Made by a program: the position numbers and the translations under genes. DNA of 64,000 nt from Methylobacterium sp. Leaf91 (GTDB taxonomy: Bacteria > Pseudomonadota > Alphaproteobacteria > Rhizobiales > Beijerinckiaceae): contig NZ_LMMP01000034.1 in assembly GCF_001422815.1 (NCBI RefSeq), positions 71,442-135,441 of the forward strand, read 5' to 3'. Positions 17,917 through 28,767 of the stretch are shown in pieces; the stretch's first letter is position 1; each line of letters opens with the position of its first letter. The notes under the pieces are model-generated. The model saw only the letters and a program-made list of their open reading frames with translations. It ran no database searches and was not told the origin of the DNA.

Positions 17917-18257
17917 TTATCGACTCATTCCGCGTCGCTGCAGACGCCGATGCAGCGATGATCGGATGAGGTGCGAGACGGCTACCCGGAGCGCGTAGAA
18001 ACAATCGTCGAGCGACAAAAGCTTGTGCCGGTGGAAGGTGACGATGACCGCCGCTTCGTTGGTCGCAAGCACGGAAGAGAGCGGCGTCTTCGACCCCGTC
18101 GCCGCGTCCTCCGATAAGACACGCTCTTGCCACTTCACGACATCTTGGAGGTCAGTCCATGCTTGGCGGCGAGATATTCAAGTGAAGCTATCGATCGCTC
18201 TAGCGCTGCTATGATTGCCTCAATCGTCGTGGCGCAGCGGTGAAGATCCTGTCCAAT
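17917..18257 (-). pseudogene. Remnant of an IS481-family transposase (frameshifted, truncated)
   Basis: Minus-strand translation gives the N-terminal helix-turn-helix of an IS481-type transposase in two frames. The first part, IGQDLHRCATTIEAI through LAAKHGLTSKM, ends in a stop. Shifting frame at about 18138 continues with VKWQERV, then TPLSSVLATNEAAVIVTFHR, LLSLDDCFYALRVAVSHLI and RSSLHRRLQRRGMSR, matching the familiar SSLHRCLQRHGISRLP segment. There a TAA replaces the expected Leu, followed by PEVGG. The catalytic DDE domain is absent. So this is the first ~110 codons of a dead element, left between aspA and eda. No terminal inverted repeats were found. Confidence 0.75.
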
Positions 18258-18342
18258 GACGCCTCCCGGATGCGGCGGCCGTAGCTGACCCCATGCCGCC
18301 ACACCGCGGGACTGCGCATCCGAGAGTATTCCTCTTGGCGGG

Positions 18343-18960
18343 TCAGTTCCTTCGTAGGCCTGACGCGACCCTTGCTGCCCTACGGATTGCTTCAGGCTGC
18401 GGCTCGCCGGCCGGCACGACCCAACTGCCGCCGACGCAGAGGACTTGGCCGACGGCCAACCAGTCCGGTGCCGTCGCTTCGGTGATTCCACCCGTCGGGC
18501 AAAAACAGACCTTTCCGAACGGGCCGGTGAGGGCCTTCAGCGCCTTGACGCCCCCGGCGGCCTCGGCAGGAAAGAACTTGAACCGGTCGAGCCCGTGATC
18601 GAGGCCGCGCATGATGTCGGCGGCATTGGCAATCCCCGGCAGGAAGGGAATGCCGCGGTCTAGCGCGGCTTTCGTCAGCGGATCGGTGAGACCGGGGCTG
18701 ACGATGAACTGCGCGCCGGCGTTCATTGCCGCATCGAGATCCCGCTCGTTGAGTACAGTGCCCGCGCCGACCACAGCACCCTCGACCTGCGCCATGATGC
18801 GGATCACCTCAAGGGCAGCGGGGGTCCGCAGGGTGACCTCCAGCGCCGTCAGGCCGCCATCGACGAGGGCCCTGGCGATCGGCTCAGCATGGGCAGCCTC
18901 TTCGATCACGAGGACAGGAATCACGGGAACGGAGCGCATCAGCGCGTCGATGGTCGTCAT
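18343..18960 (-). CDS. eda: 2-dehydro-3-deoxy-6-phosphogluconate aldolase
   Basis: A 205-residue, full-length KDPG aldolase. Visible are LEVTLRTPAALEVI with the active-site Glu, VGAGTVLNERD, and RFKFFPAEAAGGVKALKAL, which holds the Schiff-base lysine. FCPTGGIT binds phosphate. It cleaves KDPG to pyruvate and glyceraldehyde-3-phosphate, the second Entner-Doudoroff step. The first step is encoded by edd immediately upstream on the same strand (95-base gap). AAGGA precedes the start at 18960. Confidence 0.94.
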   Translation of the reverse strand: MTTIDALMRSVPVIPVLVIEEAAHAEPIARALVDGGLTALEVTLRTPAALEVIRIMAQVEGAVVGAGTVLNERDLDAAMNAGAQFIVSPGLTDPLTKAALDRGIPFLPGIANAADIMRGLDHGLDRFKFFPAEAAGGVKALKALTGPFGKVCFCPTGGITEATAPDWLAVGQVLCVGGSWVVPAGEPQPEAIRRAARVASGLRRN

Positions 18961-19055
18961 TGAGAACCGTCCTTGGCGAAGGGTGGAGTGTTCGGTCGGT
19001 CGTGGAAGCGTCATGCGGAGAGCCAATGCGCCCTCCCCGGACCGGACAGCGTTGG

Positions 19056-20879
<1,824 letters not shown>

Positions 20880-21028
20880 GGCAGATCCTTCCCTCGCTGA
20901 TGCGAAGCCACCTGCTGTCAGGAACGTAGAGGGCTCGCCTCGCAGGCGATAGATCGGTCGCCGCGCGGTACGATCAATGACCGGATCGGCTCAGCACGTT
21001 TCAGGCCATCGCGGTTCGAAGCGGGTGA

Positions 21029-21115
21029 TGGTGCGGACGGCGGGACTCGAACCCGCACAGCCTTTCAGCCGCAAGATTTTAAGTCTCGTGCGTCTACCGG
21101 TTTCGCCACGTCCGC
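21029..21115 (-). tRNA. tRNA-Leu (anticodon UAA)
   Basis: On the minus strand the 7-bp acceptor stem GCGGACG/CGTCCGC closes the gene, followed by discriminator A and an encoded CCA (21029-21031). The anticodon loop CTTAAAA has stem CGAGA/TCTTG, giving anticodon UAA at 21079-21081. A long variable arm (class II, Leu) and the T-arm GTTCGAGTC are present. Length 87 with CCA. It decodes UUA, a rare codon in this GC-rich genome. Confidence 0.95.
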
Positions 21116-21152
21116 ATTGCGAGATCAGCGGTAACGAGGCGAGGCTCCGAGA

Positions 21153-22370
21153 TCAAGGCGCCCAGCCGTAGAGCCAGTCGTAGCGGCGGCCCATTCCGGT
21201 GGGACCGAGCCGGCGCATCACGGTATTGCGGGCAAAACCGAGGAGCGCCCCGGCATGATAGGTCCGGCCGTTGCCGCGTGCCGCCGCTTGCACGCGCTTG
21301 GTGCGAGGCACGCGTCGTTTCGCGTAAGCCACCATCGATCCCGCTACGTCATCGGCTCGCAGCGTCACGGCGAGGACGGCTGCGTCCTCAATGGCGAGCG
21401 CTGCGCCCTGAGCCAGGAACGGTAGGACGGGATGGGCCGCATCGCCTAGCAGGGCCACCCGCCCCCGCGCCATCGGTCGCGCAGTCGGCCGGTCGACGAG
21501 CGACCAGACCAGCCAGGAATCAGGTGCAGTCAGAAGCTCGGCAAGAACAGGGGTCGCGTCCGGAAACTGCGCTCGCAGGACCGCAGACTCGCCGAGCTGC
21601 CCCCAACCCTCGCTGCCGATGCGCTCGGGCACGACCGCCACGATGTTGATGCTCCGTCCACCCTGGATCGGGTAATGCACGACGTGCCGTCGACGCCCGA
21701 GCCAAAGACCGGTCTCGTCGCCCTGTAGTTCCGGCGGGGCGGAATCGATCGGTATCGTCGCCCGCCAGGCAGCCTCTCCGCAGGACCGCAAGGGCTTTCC
21801 GTCGAAATGGCCCCGCAGCGTGGATCGCACACCGTCGGCGCCAACCACGAGATCGACCGCCAGCGTGTCGGTTTTCGAACCCTGCCCGCTTTCCAGTGTC
21901 AGTTCGACGGAGGAGGCCGACTCGGCCAGCCCTCGCACATCCCGCCCCATAAGCAACCGGATTCCCGGCCGGCTACGGACGGCATCGAGAAGGAGCGTCT
22001 GCAGATCGGCCCGGTGGATGACATAATAGGGGGCGCCATGGCGACTGCGCAGATCGGCACCGAGTTCGACACCGCCGATCTCGCGGCCCGTCCCGAGGGC
22101 ACGCACCACGACCCTTGGCGGTTCGCTCGCCGCCCTGCGAAGGGCCGCACCGAGGCCCAACCCAATGAGAACGCGGCTCGCATTCGGAGAGAGCTGCAGG
22201 CCGGCCCCGACCTCACTGAACCCCGTCCTCCGCTCGACGAGCGTCACTTCATGCCCGGCGGCATCGAGAGCGAGAGCGGCAGTCAGGCCTCCAATGCCCG
22301 CGCCGACGATAGCTACAGAAAGGCCAGTCCTGACTGAAGGGATTCGAACGCCATGAGAATCGTCGGACAC
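21153..22370 (-). CDS. FAD-dependent aromatic monooxygenase
   Basis: A 405-residue flavoprotein hydroxylase of the salicylate/6-hydroxynicotinate type. The N-terminal Rossmann motif is VAIVGAGIGGLTAALAL, then EVGAGLQLSPNASRVL, the DG motif LVVGADGVRSTLRGHFDG, and the GD motif GRVALLGDAAHPVLPFLAQG. It would use NAD(P)H and O2 to hydroxylate an aromatic ring; the substrate cannot be told. The first start, GTG at 22370, has no clear ribosome binding site and the true start may be a little downstream. It is followed by a tRNA gene and preceded by a zinc-finger protein on the same strand. Confidence 0.85.
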   Translation of the reverse strand: MSDDSHGVRIPSVRTGLSVAIVGAGIGGLTAALALDAAGHEVTLVERRTGFSEVGAGLQLSPNASRVLIGLGLGAALRRAASEPPRVVVRALGTGREIGGVELGADLRSRHGAPYYVIHRADLQTLLLDAVRSRPGIRLLMGRDVRGLAESASSVELTLESGQGSKTDTLAVDLVVGADGVRSTLRGHFDGKPLRSCGEAAWRATIPIDSAPPELQGDETGLWLGRRRHVVHYPIQGGRSINIVAVVPERIGSEGWGQLGESAVLRAQFPDATPVLAELLTAPDSWLVWSLVDRPTARPMARGRVALLGDAAHPVLPFLAQGAALAIEDAAVLAVTLRADDVAGSMVAYAKRRVPRTKRVQAAARGNGRTYHAGALLGFARNTVMRRLGPTGMGRRYDWLYGWAP

Positions 22371-22403
22371 CTGCGGGTCTCGTCGCTACGAAACGCTACG
22401 CGA

Positions 22404-22658
22404 TCAGGCCGCCTTCGCCCCGTGGTCATCCCAGACGGCGGCGGCCGGATCGGCAGTCCCAGCTTTGAGGGTCGCGCGGTAGCGGTAAAGCGTCGAGCAG
22501 TACTGGCAGATGATCTCGTCATCGCTACCCATATCGAGGAACACGTGCGGATGATCGAAGGGCGGCTTGGCGCCGATGCACATGAACTCCTTCGAGCCCA
22601 CTTCGATGAGGGCGACCCCGAGGTCGTTGTGGAAATGCGGCACCGCCTTGTCAGCCAT
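22404..22658 (-). CDS. CHCC-type zinc-finger domain protein
   Basis: An 84-residue protein matching the small zinc-finger family related to the NDUFS6 subunit of complex I. The Cys-His-Cys-Cys pattern is visible: C in FMCIGAKPPFDHPHVFLD, H in DHPHVF, then IICQYCSTLYRY with the last two cysteines. Such stand-alone proteins are widespread in alphaproteobacteria and presumably bind one zinc. The role is unknown. It lies 33 bases upstream of the monooxygenase, so the two may be cotranscribed. Confidence 0.85.
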   Translation of the reverse strand: MADKAVPHFHNDLGVALIEVGSKEFMCIGAKPPFDHPHVFLDMGSDDEIICQYCSTLYRYRATLKAGTADPAAAVWDDHGAKAA

Positions 22659-22929
22659 CGCCCGATCCTGCCTCCGGCCCGCCGAGGTGACCCCCGACCG
22701 GGCAACATTGGTCCATCGCAGGCATTCTCTAGCCCCTCGGCGGCGTGAAGCCTAGCGCCGACGATTCCCCAGGCCCAGCAAAAAGCCGGCGGCGGATTGC
22801 CTTCACCGAACACGAAACCGGAAAAGCCGTCGCTGCCGGCAAAACCGCCTACAGTCGAGGGTTGGCCTCCAGCGCATGCCGCCGTAGATAGATGGTTCTC
22901 ATCGCTGCTTTTACGAAGCCACACTTGTC

Positions 22930-23760
22930 ATGACCCAGAACGAACAGGCCGTTGTCGAAGGCGGACGCCGCGCGCCTCGGCCGCCGATTCACGGTCCCGA
23001 AGGGTTCGAGGGCATGCGCAAGGCCGGTCGCCTGACGGCAGAAGCCCTCGACGTGCTGATGGAAGCCACGGCGCCGGGTGTGACCACGGAGGCGCTCGAC
23101 CGCCTGGCCTACGAATTCGCGATGGATAACGGCGCTTACCCGGCCTCGCTACTCTATCGAGGCTACCCGAAATCGATCTGCACATCGATCAACCACGTCG
23201 TCTGTCATGGGATCCCCAACGACAAGCCCTTGCGCGAGGGCGATATCGTCAATCTCGACATCTGTTTGATCGTCGACGGATGGCACGGGGATAGCAGCCG
23301 CATGGCCTATGTCGGCGAGGTGCCGCGTAAGGCGGCACGCCTGTGCGAGATCACCCACGAATGCCTCATGCGTGGCATTGCGGCGATCAAACCGGGAGGC
23401 TCGACTACGGATATCGGCCGCGCGATCCAGGCCTATGCCGAAGCGGAGCGTTGCTCGGTGGTGCGAGATTTCTGCGGGCACGGTCTGGGTCGCACCTATC
23501 ACGATGCCCCGACCATCCTGCATTATGTCGAGCCGAGCTACGACGTGGCCTTCCAGCCCGGACAATTCTTCACGGTCGAACCGATGATCAATCTCGGTAG
23601 GCCGGCGGTGAAGGTTCTCTCGGACGGCTGGACAGCCGTAACCCGAGATCGATCGCTCTCGGCTCAGTTCGAGCACACCGTAGCCGTGACGGAAACCGGG
23701 GTCGAAGTGTTCACCTTCTCACCCAAAGGCCTGCATCAGCCAATCAATCCATCTGCCTGA
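22930..23760 (+). CDS. map: Type I methionine aminopeptidase
   Basis: A 276-residue metalloprotease. The five metal ligands sit in the expected blocks: [17 protein letters not shown] (two Asp), [17 protein letters not shown] (His), FTVEPMI (Glu) and [13 protein letters not shown] (Glu). [17 protein letters not shown] holds the substrate-facing His. It removes the initiator methionine from nascent proteins. The Anbu peptidase encoded 4 kb downstream would need such processing to expose its Thr. radC follows after 25 bases. Confidence 0.95.
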   Translation: MTQNEQAVVEGGRRAPRPPIHGPEGFEGMRKAGRLTAEALDVLMEATAPGVTTEALDRLAYEFAMDNGAYPASLLYRGYPKSICTSINHVVCHGIPNDKPLREGDIVNLDICLIVDGWHGDSSRMAYVGEVPRKAARLCEITHECLMRGIAAIKPGGSTTDIGRAIQAYAEAERCSVVRDFCGHGLGRTYHDAPTILHYVEPSYDVAFQPGQFFTVEPMINLGRPAVKVLSDGWTAVTRDRSLSAQFEHTVAVTETGVEVFTFSPKGLHQPINPSA

Positions 23761-23785
23761 AAGCGATCGATCCGGAGGCAACACG

Positions 23786-24505
23786 ATGACGCGCCTCCCC
23801 GTCGCATCGGCGAGCGAGACCACAGGATCGCTGGAACCGCATTATCTCGGACATCGCGACCGGTTGAGGGCCCGATTCGCCCAAGCCGGCGCCGATGCTC
23901 TGCCCGACTATGAGCTGCTCGAACTCGTTCTCTTTCGAGCGATCCCGCGGCGGGACGTAAAGCCCCTGGCAAAGGCTTTGATTCGACGGTTCGGCAGTTT
24001 CGCGGAAGTCGTGAGCGCAGAGCCGAACCGCCTCGCGGAGGTGGACGGCGTCAGCCAGGGCGTGATCGCCGATATCAAGCTGATCGAGGCGGCCGGCCAT
24101 CGCCTCGCTCGGGGTGCCATCGCCGCGCGCCCCTTGCTGTCCTCCTGGGCTGCACTCCTCGAGTATTGCCGCGCGACCATGGCCTTTTCGCCGCGCGAGC
24201 AGTTCCGCGTGCTGTTCCTGGACAAACGCAACCACCTCATCGCCGACGAAGTTCAAGGTCGGGGCACCGTCGACCATACTCCGGTCTATCCACGTGAAGT
24301 CGCCCGCCGCGCCCTCGAACTCTCGGCCACCGCCATCATCCTTGCCCACAATCACCCATCCGGTGATCCGACACCGTCGGCGGCGGATATCAAGATGACG
24401 CGGGAGATCGTTGGAATCCTCGATCCACTGGGAATTATCGTCCACGACCATGTCATTCTCGGACGCGATGGACACGCGAGTCTGAAAGGGTTGAAGCTGA
24501 TCTGA
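23786..24505 (+). CDS. radC: RadC family JAB/MPN metalloprotein
   Basis: A 239-residue protein with an N-terminal helix-hairpin-helix part ([20 protein letters not shown]). The C-terminal JAMM domain carries the metal motif [19 protein letters not shown] and an upstream Glu in the [18 protein letters not shown] region. The family is annotated as DNA repair, but its biochemical role is unsettled. It follows map closely and is probably in the same transcript. Confidence 0.92.
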   Translation: MTRLPVASASETTGSLEPHYLGHRDRLRARFAQAGADALPDYELLELVLFRAIPRRDVKPLAKALIRRFGSFAEVVSAEPNRLAEVDGVSQGVIADIKLIEAAGHRLARGAIAARPLLSSWAALLEYCRATMAFSPREQFRVLFLDKRNHLIADEVQGRGTVDHTPVYPREVARRALELSATAIILAHNHPSGDPTPSAADIKMTREIVGILDPLGIIVHDHVILGRDGHASLKGLKLI

Positions 24506-24643
24506 ACGTGCTACTCTGACGTTAGGATTAGGCGGATCGTTTGGCGGACGGCGATCGGGAGACAACGTCGGCCTGATGTGACGTGCACATCGACCCGGTG
24601 GCGCGCCTCTTGCGACGATGCCGAGATAAAAGGGGAGGCGCGA

Positions 24644-26083
24644 ATGGCGCTCGCTGCGTTCGACGAGATGAATGGGATACCCGGCGCCGCAATGGGCGAT
24701 TCCGCGGTACGAGAAGCCTATGACAGTCTGAAATCCTGGCTCGACACGACTCCGCCCGAGCATTTCAATACGCGTCGTAGTCAAGCCGAAATGTTGTTTC
24801 GGCGGATCGGCATCACTTTCGCCGTTTACGGTGCAAACGAATCCACTGAGCGACTGATCCCTTTCGACATCATCCCACGGGTTATCACCAAGCCGGAATG
24901 GAGCTTCCTGGAGCGCGGGCTGAAACAGCGCGTCACCGCGATCAATGCCTTCCTCAGCGACATCTATGGCGCGCAGGAATGCATCAAAGCCGGGATCATT
25001 CCGGCTGATCTGGTCTATCGCAATCCGCACTACCGGATGGAGATGCGGGCCTTCAAAGTCCCGCACGATCTCTATGTGCACATCGCCGGTATCGATATCG
25101 TCCGTACCGGCGAGAACGACTTCTTCGTGCTCGAGGACAATGCCCGCACGCCGTCCGGCGTCTCCTACATGCTGGAGAACCGGGAAGTGATGCTGCGGCT
25201 CTTCCCCGAATTGTTTTCGCGCCATCGCGTGGCGCCGGTGGAGAATTATCCGGATTCCCTGCTCGCGACCCTACGCAGCCTGGCCCCGCAGACGGCGACC
25301 AGAGATCCCTCCGTCGTATTGCTCACCCCCGGTCGCTACAATTCGGCTTTCTACGAACACTCTTTCCTGGCCGACAAGCTTGGCGTCGATCTGGTGGAGG
25401 CATCTGACCTCTTCACCAAGGACGACGTCGTCTACATGCGCACCACGGAAGGCCCGCGCCGAGTCGATGTCATCTACCGCCGCCTGGACGACGATTTCCT
25501 CGACCCCCTGGTGTTTCGCCCCGATTCGGTTCTCGGCGTGCCCGGCCTCATGAATGCCTATGAGCGCGGGACGGTAACCCTTGCCAACGCGGTCGGCACC
25601 GGTATCGCGGACGACAAGGCGGTCTACAGCTACATGCCGGAGATCGTAAAATTCTTCACCGGCGAGGAGCCCATCCTTCACAACGTGCCGACATACCGGT
25701 GCCGCGAAAAGGAGGCCTTCTCCTACGTGATGGATAATCTGGCCGATCTCGTCGTGAAGGAAGTCAACGGGTCGGGGGGCTACGGCATGCTGGTCGGTCC
25801 GCATGCCACGAAGCGGGAAATCGAAGATTTCGGGCGCAAGCTCCGCCACTCACCGGATGGGTTCATCGCCCAGCCGACCCTTGCTCTCTCAACGTGCCCA
25901 ACATTCGTTGCATCCGGCGTCGCACCGCGCCACGTCGATCTGCGACCGTTCGTGTTATGCGGCTCCGACGAAATCAGGATCGTTCCCGGCGGTCTGACAC
26001 GTGTTGCCCTCAAGGAAGGGTCGCTCGTCGTCAATTCGAGCCAGGGCGGTGGCACCAAAGACACTTGGGTACTCGACGCCTGA
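24644..26083 (+). CDS. Circularly permuted ATP-grasp protein
   Basis: About 479 residues of the circularly permuted ATP-grasp family (formerly DUF404/DUF407). Visible conserved blocks are PFDIIPRVITKPEWSFLERG, VLEDNARTPSGVSYMLENR, VVKEVNGSGGYGMLVGPHAT and RHVDLRPFVL. ATP-grasp enzymes join a carboxylate to an amine using ATP; permuted members are proposed amide-bond-forming ligases. GGGGAGG lies 6 bases upstream of the ATG at 24644. It heads a four-gene unit with the alpha-E, transglutaminase and Anbu genes, a conserved neighbourhood of unknown substrate. Confidence 0.9.
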   Translation: MALAAFDEMNGIPGAAMGDSAVREAYDSLKSWLDTTPPEHFNTRRSQAEMLFRRIGITFAVYGANESTERLIPFDIIPRVITKPEWSFLERGLKQRVTAINAFLSDIYGAQECIKAGIIPADLVYRNPHYRMEMRAFKVPHDLYVHIAGIDIVRTGENDFFVLEDNARTPSGVSYMLENREVMLRLFPELFSRHRVAPVENYPDSLLATLRSLAPQTATRDPSVVLLTPGRYNSAFYEHSFLADKLGVDLVEASDLFTKDDVVYMRTTEGPRRVDVIYRRLDDDFLDPLVFRPDSVLGVPGLMNAYERGTVTLANAVGTGIADDKAVYSYMPEIVKFFTGEEPILHNVPTYRCREKEAFSYVMDNLADLVVKEVNGSGGYGMLVGPHATKREIEDFGRKLRHSPDGFIAQPTLALSTCPTFVASGVAPRHVDLRPFVLCGSDEIRIVPGGLTRVALKEGSLVVNSSQGGGTKDTWVLDA

Positions 26084-26151
26084 CATCACGTTCGAACTCA
26101 CCTCGCGCGAGAGGTGGATCGTTTTCTCGTCTATCGCCTTAACGGAAGCCC

Positions 26152-27096
26152 ATGCTGTCCCGGACCGCCGACAATCTTTACTGGCTCTCGCGCTACGCCG
26201 AGCGGGCCGAATTCGTGGCTCGCATCCTCGATGCGGCTCACCGGCTCGCGGCCCTGCCGTCGAGCTACGGCGGTGGCGAGACCAACGAATGGGCGTCGGC
26301 ACTGGCTTCGGCGGGAGACCCGGAAGTGTTCAAGACGCTTTATGACAGCGTCAACGAAGCGACCGTGTGCAACTTCCTGGCTTTCTCACCGCACAACCCT
26401 TCTTCGATCCGCTCCTGCATCGAGACGGCGCGAGAAAACGCGAGGTCCGTGCGTACTGCACTGACCACGGAAATGTGGGACGCGATCAACGGTGCCTGGC
26501 TCGAACTGCGCAACTACGAAGGTCGTGACCTCACTCGCGATGAGTTCAGCCGTTTCCTCGAATGGGTGAAAGGTGTGTCCCTCGCGTTCGACGGCTCAGC
26601 CTATCGTACGATGCTACGGAACGACGCCTATTGGTTCACAAGACTCGGCACCGCCATTGAGCGGGCGGATAATACCGCCCGTATCCTTGATGTGAAATAC
26701 CGTATTCTTCTGCCGGCCACTGAGAAAGTCGGTGGAAGCCTTGATTATTTCCAATGGACTACGATCCTTCGTGAGGTTTCGGCTTTTAACGCTTATCATT
26801 GGGTGTACCGTGAAAGCGTCAAACCGCTCCTGGTGGCCGACCTGCTCATCCTCAACCGGCAGATGCCGCGCTCCCTCACCAATTGCTACGGCATGCTGGT
26901 GGAGCATCTCGATCTTATCGCCGACGCCTATGGCAGGCGTGGGGCTAGTCAGCGGTTGGCGAGCAACACTCTCGCACGCCTTGAAAGCGAGAATATCGAC
27001 CGGGTCTTCCGGTCGGGGCTACACGAGTTTGTCACTGCCTTCATCGTCGAGAACAATCGCCTCGGCGCGGCCGTCATCGAACAATATCTGGTGTAG
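26152..27096 (+). CDS. Alpha-E domain protein
   Basis: A 314-residue, mostly alpha-helical protein (formerly DUF403). Typical blocks are MLSRTADNLYWLSRYAERAE at the start, RNDAYWFTRLGTAIERADNT in the middle, and a helix-rich C-terminus. It has no known catalytic motif; the paired conserved Glu residues in ERAE and ERAD give the family its name. It is almost always next to, or fused with, the permuted ATP-grasp protein, suggesting a partner or scaffold role. It lies 68 bases downstream of the ATP-grasp gene. Confidence 0.9.
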   Translation: MLSRTADNLYWLSRYAERAEFVARILDAAHRLAALPSSYGGGETNEWASALASAGDPEVFKTLYDSVNEATVCNFLAFSPHNPSSIRSCIETARENARSVRTALTTEMWDAINGAWLELRNYEGRDLTRDEFSRFLEWVKGVSLAFDGSAYRTMLRNDAYWFTRLGTAIERADNTARILDVKYRILLPATEKVGGSLDYFQWTTILREVSAFNAYHWVYRESVKPLLVADLLILNRQMPRSLTNCYGMLVEHLDLIADAYGRRGASQRLASNTLARLESENIDRVFRSGLHEFVTAFIVENNRLGAAVIEQYLV

Positions 27097-27132
27097 GGTT
27101 CCGTCGAATCCTGAGCTCTGCAAGAGACGTCC

Positions 27133-27960
27133 ATGCGCATCCGCGTTTTCCATGAGACCAACTACACTTACGAGCAGCCCGCTCGCGGCCTGATCCAACT
27201 CCTGCGTCTTCGTCCGCGTGACCATGACGGGCAATACGTCCGCCGCTGGCGGATCGAGCCGTCTGTGGATGGGCGGGTCAGCGAGCGCGAGGACGGCTTC
27301 GGTAATGTCACGCACTGGTTCACGGCGGACGAGCCTGCGGATGCCCTGACCATCCGGGTGACCGGCGAAGTCGACACCAACGAGATGCATGGGATCGTCC
27401 GCGGCACGGTGGAACGCCTTCCAGACGTTTTCTACCTGCGCGATTCCGATTTAGCGGTGGCCAATACCGAGCTTCAGGCTTTTGCTAAAAGCGTGGTCGA
27501 CGAAGGGGATTCCTCAGTGCTCCCCTGCCTCCACCGTCTCCTTGCCGCTGTCTTCGACACGGTCGCTTTCGAGCCGGGTCCGGCCAGCGCCAGCACCACC
27601 GCTGCGCAATCCTTCGCCGCCGGAAAGGGCGTCTGCCAGGATCTCGCCCATATTTTCATCGCGGCCGCGCGACATCTCGAGATTCCCGCCCGCTACGTCT
27701 CGGGCTATTTCTTCCACGCCGAAGGCGGGGAGGACCAGGGAGCGGGGCATGCTTGGGCGGAAGCCCTGGTGCCCGGCCTTGGATGGGTAGGTTTCGACCC
27801 TGCAAATGGTATCGCTACGACCGAGGCGCATATCCGTGTCGCCATCGGGCTGGATTATTTGGGTGCGGCCCCGATCAGAGGCAGCCGGATGGGTGGCGGG
27901 ACTGAAACGCTCGAAGTAAAGCTTCGCGTCGAACAGGTCCAAGCCGCCGTCCAGGTTTAA
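27133..27960 (+). CDS. Transglutaminase-like cysteine protease family protein
   Basis: A 275-residue protein with an N-terminal bacterial transglutaminase-associated domain (MRIRVFHETNYTYEQPARG). The transglutaminase core has the catalytic Cys in AAGKGVCQDLAHIFIAAAR, the His in GAGHAWAEALVPG and the Asp in WVGFDPANG. It therefore has an intact papain-like triad and could hydrolyse or transfer an isopeptide or amide bond. It is the third gene of the ATP-grasp/alpha-E/Anbu unit. No signal peptide is evident, so it is probably cytoplasmic. Confidence 0.92.
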   Translation: MRIRVFHETNYTYEQPARGLIQLLRLRPRDHDGQYVRRWRIEPSVDGRVSEREDGFGNVTHWFTADEPADALTIRVTGEVDTNEMHGIVRGTVERLPDVFYLRDSDLAVANTELQAFAKSVVDEGDSSVLPCLHRLLAAVFDTVAFEPGPASASTTAAQSFAAGKGVCQDLAHIFIAAARHLEIPARYVSGYFFHAEGGEDQGAGHAWAEALVPGLGWVGFDPANGIATTEAHIRVAIGLDYLGAAPIRGSRMGGGTETLEVKLRVEQVQAAVQV

Positions 27961-28017
27961 TCTGTCGCATCGTGAGGCATGGCTCGAGATTCTCGGGCCA
28001 TCGGGGGTATCGGTATC

Positions 28018-28767
28018 ATGACCTATTGCGTCGGGCTCCTCGTCGAGGAAGGACTCGTGATGGTTGCCGATACCCGCACGAATGCGGGACTCGACGACAT
28101 CTCGACCTATCGCAAGCTGCATCATTTCAACGTGCCGGGCGAACGGGTGATGATGCTGGCCTCGGCAGGCAATCTATCTGTGACGCAGTCGGTTCTCAGC
28201 ATGTTGGCCGAGGGCGTCTCTGGCGATGACGGCGAACCTACACTGAAGATCACCGAAACCACGACGATGTTTCAGGCGGCCCAGCTCATCGGCAAGGCGA
28301 TCCGCCGTGTGCGTGCCATCGAGAAGGCCGGGTTCGAGGCAGCGAACCTGCGATTCTCCATCTCGCTGCTGTTCGGCGGTCAGATCGGCAATGAGCCGAT
28401 GCGCCTGTTTCTCATCTACTCGGCCGGAAACTTCATCGAGTGCAGCACCGACGCACCGTTCCTTCAGATTGGTGAGCATAAATACGGCAAGCCCATCCTC
28501 GATCGGGCCGTGAAGTTCGAGACGGACCTCTATGACGCCCTGAAGGTGGGCCTCGTTTCCATGGATTCGACGATGCGTTCGAATCTGGGTGTGGGTTTGC
28601 CGATCGATATCGCCGTGTGCCGACGCGATGCCCTCGACCTTGAGGTGAGCCATCGGATCGAGGCAGGAGAGTCATATTTCCACGATTTACGGGAGCGGTG
28701 GTCGGCCGCTCTGCGCGCGGCGCACCGGGCTATCCCACGTCCTCCCTACGGGCCTGCCCCGCGCTAG
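28018..28767 (+). CDS. Anbu (ancestral proteasome-like) peptidase
   Basis: A 249-residue protein of the proteasome-type protease family. The start at 28018 places MTYCVG at the N-terminus, so removal of Met exposes Thr1, the nucleophile. D17 (MVADTR) and K32 (TYRKLHHF) match the other active-site positions. RSNLGVGLPIDIAVCRRDAL is typical of Anbu. Anbu assembles into open-ring helices in the cytoplasm; its substrate is unknown. It is the last gene of the four-gene locus and overlaps the convergent thiE by 4 bases. An in-frame start at 27979 would bury Thr1 and is unlikely. Confidence 0.92.
   Translation: MTYCVGLLVEEGLVMVADTRTNAGLDDISTYRKLHHFNVPGERVMMLASAGNLSVTQSVLSMLAEGVSGDDGEPTLKITETTTMFQAAQLIGKAIRRVRAIEKAGFEAANLRFSISLLFGGQIGNEPMRLFLIYSAGNFIECSTDAPFLQIGEHKYGKPILDRAVKFETDLYDALKVGLVSMDSTMRSNLGVGLPIDIAVCRRDALDLEVSHRIEAGESYFHDLRERWSAALRAAHRAIPRPPYGPAPR

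Noticed and set aside
18343-18960. eda truncated by the neighbouring transposase remnant
   Set aside because: The protein is full length (205 residues) with all catalytic blocks and a normal C-terminus, so the gene is intact.
23744-25225. A 493-codon minus-strand frame opposite radC and the ATP-grasp gene
   Set aside because: Both plus-strand genes have complete family motifs; the antisense frame has none.
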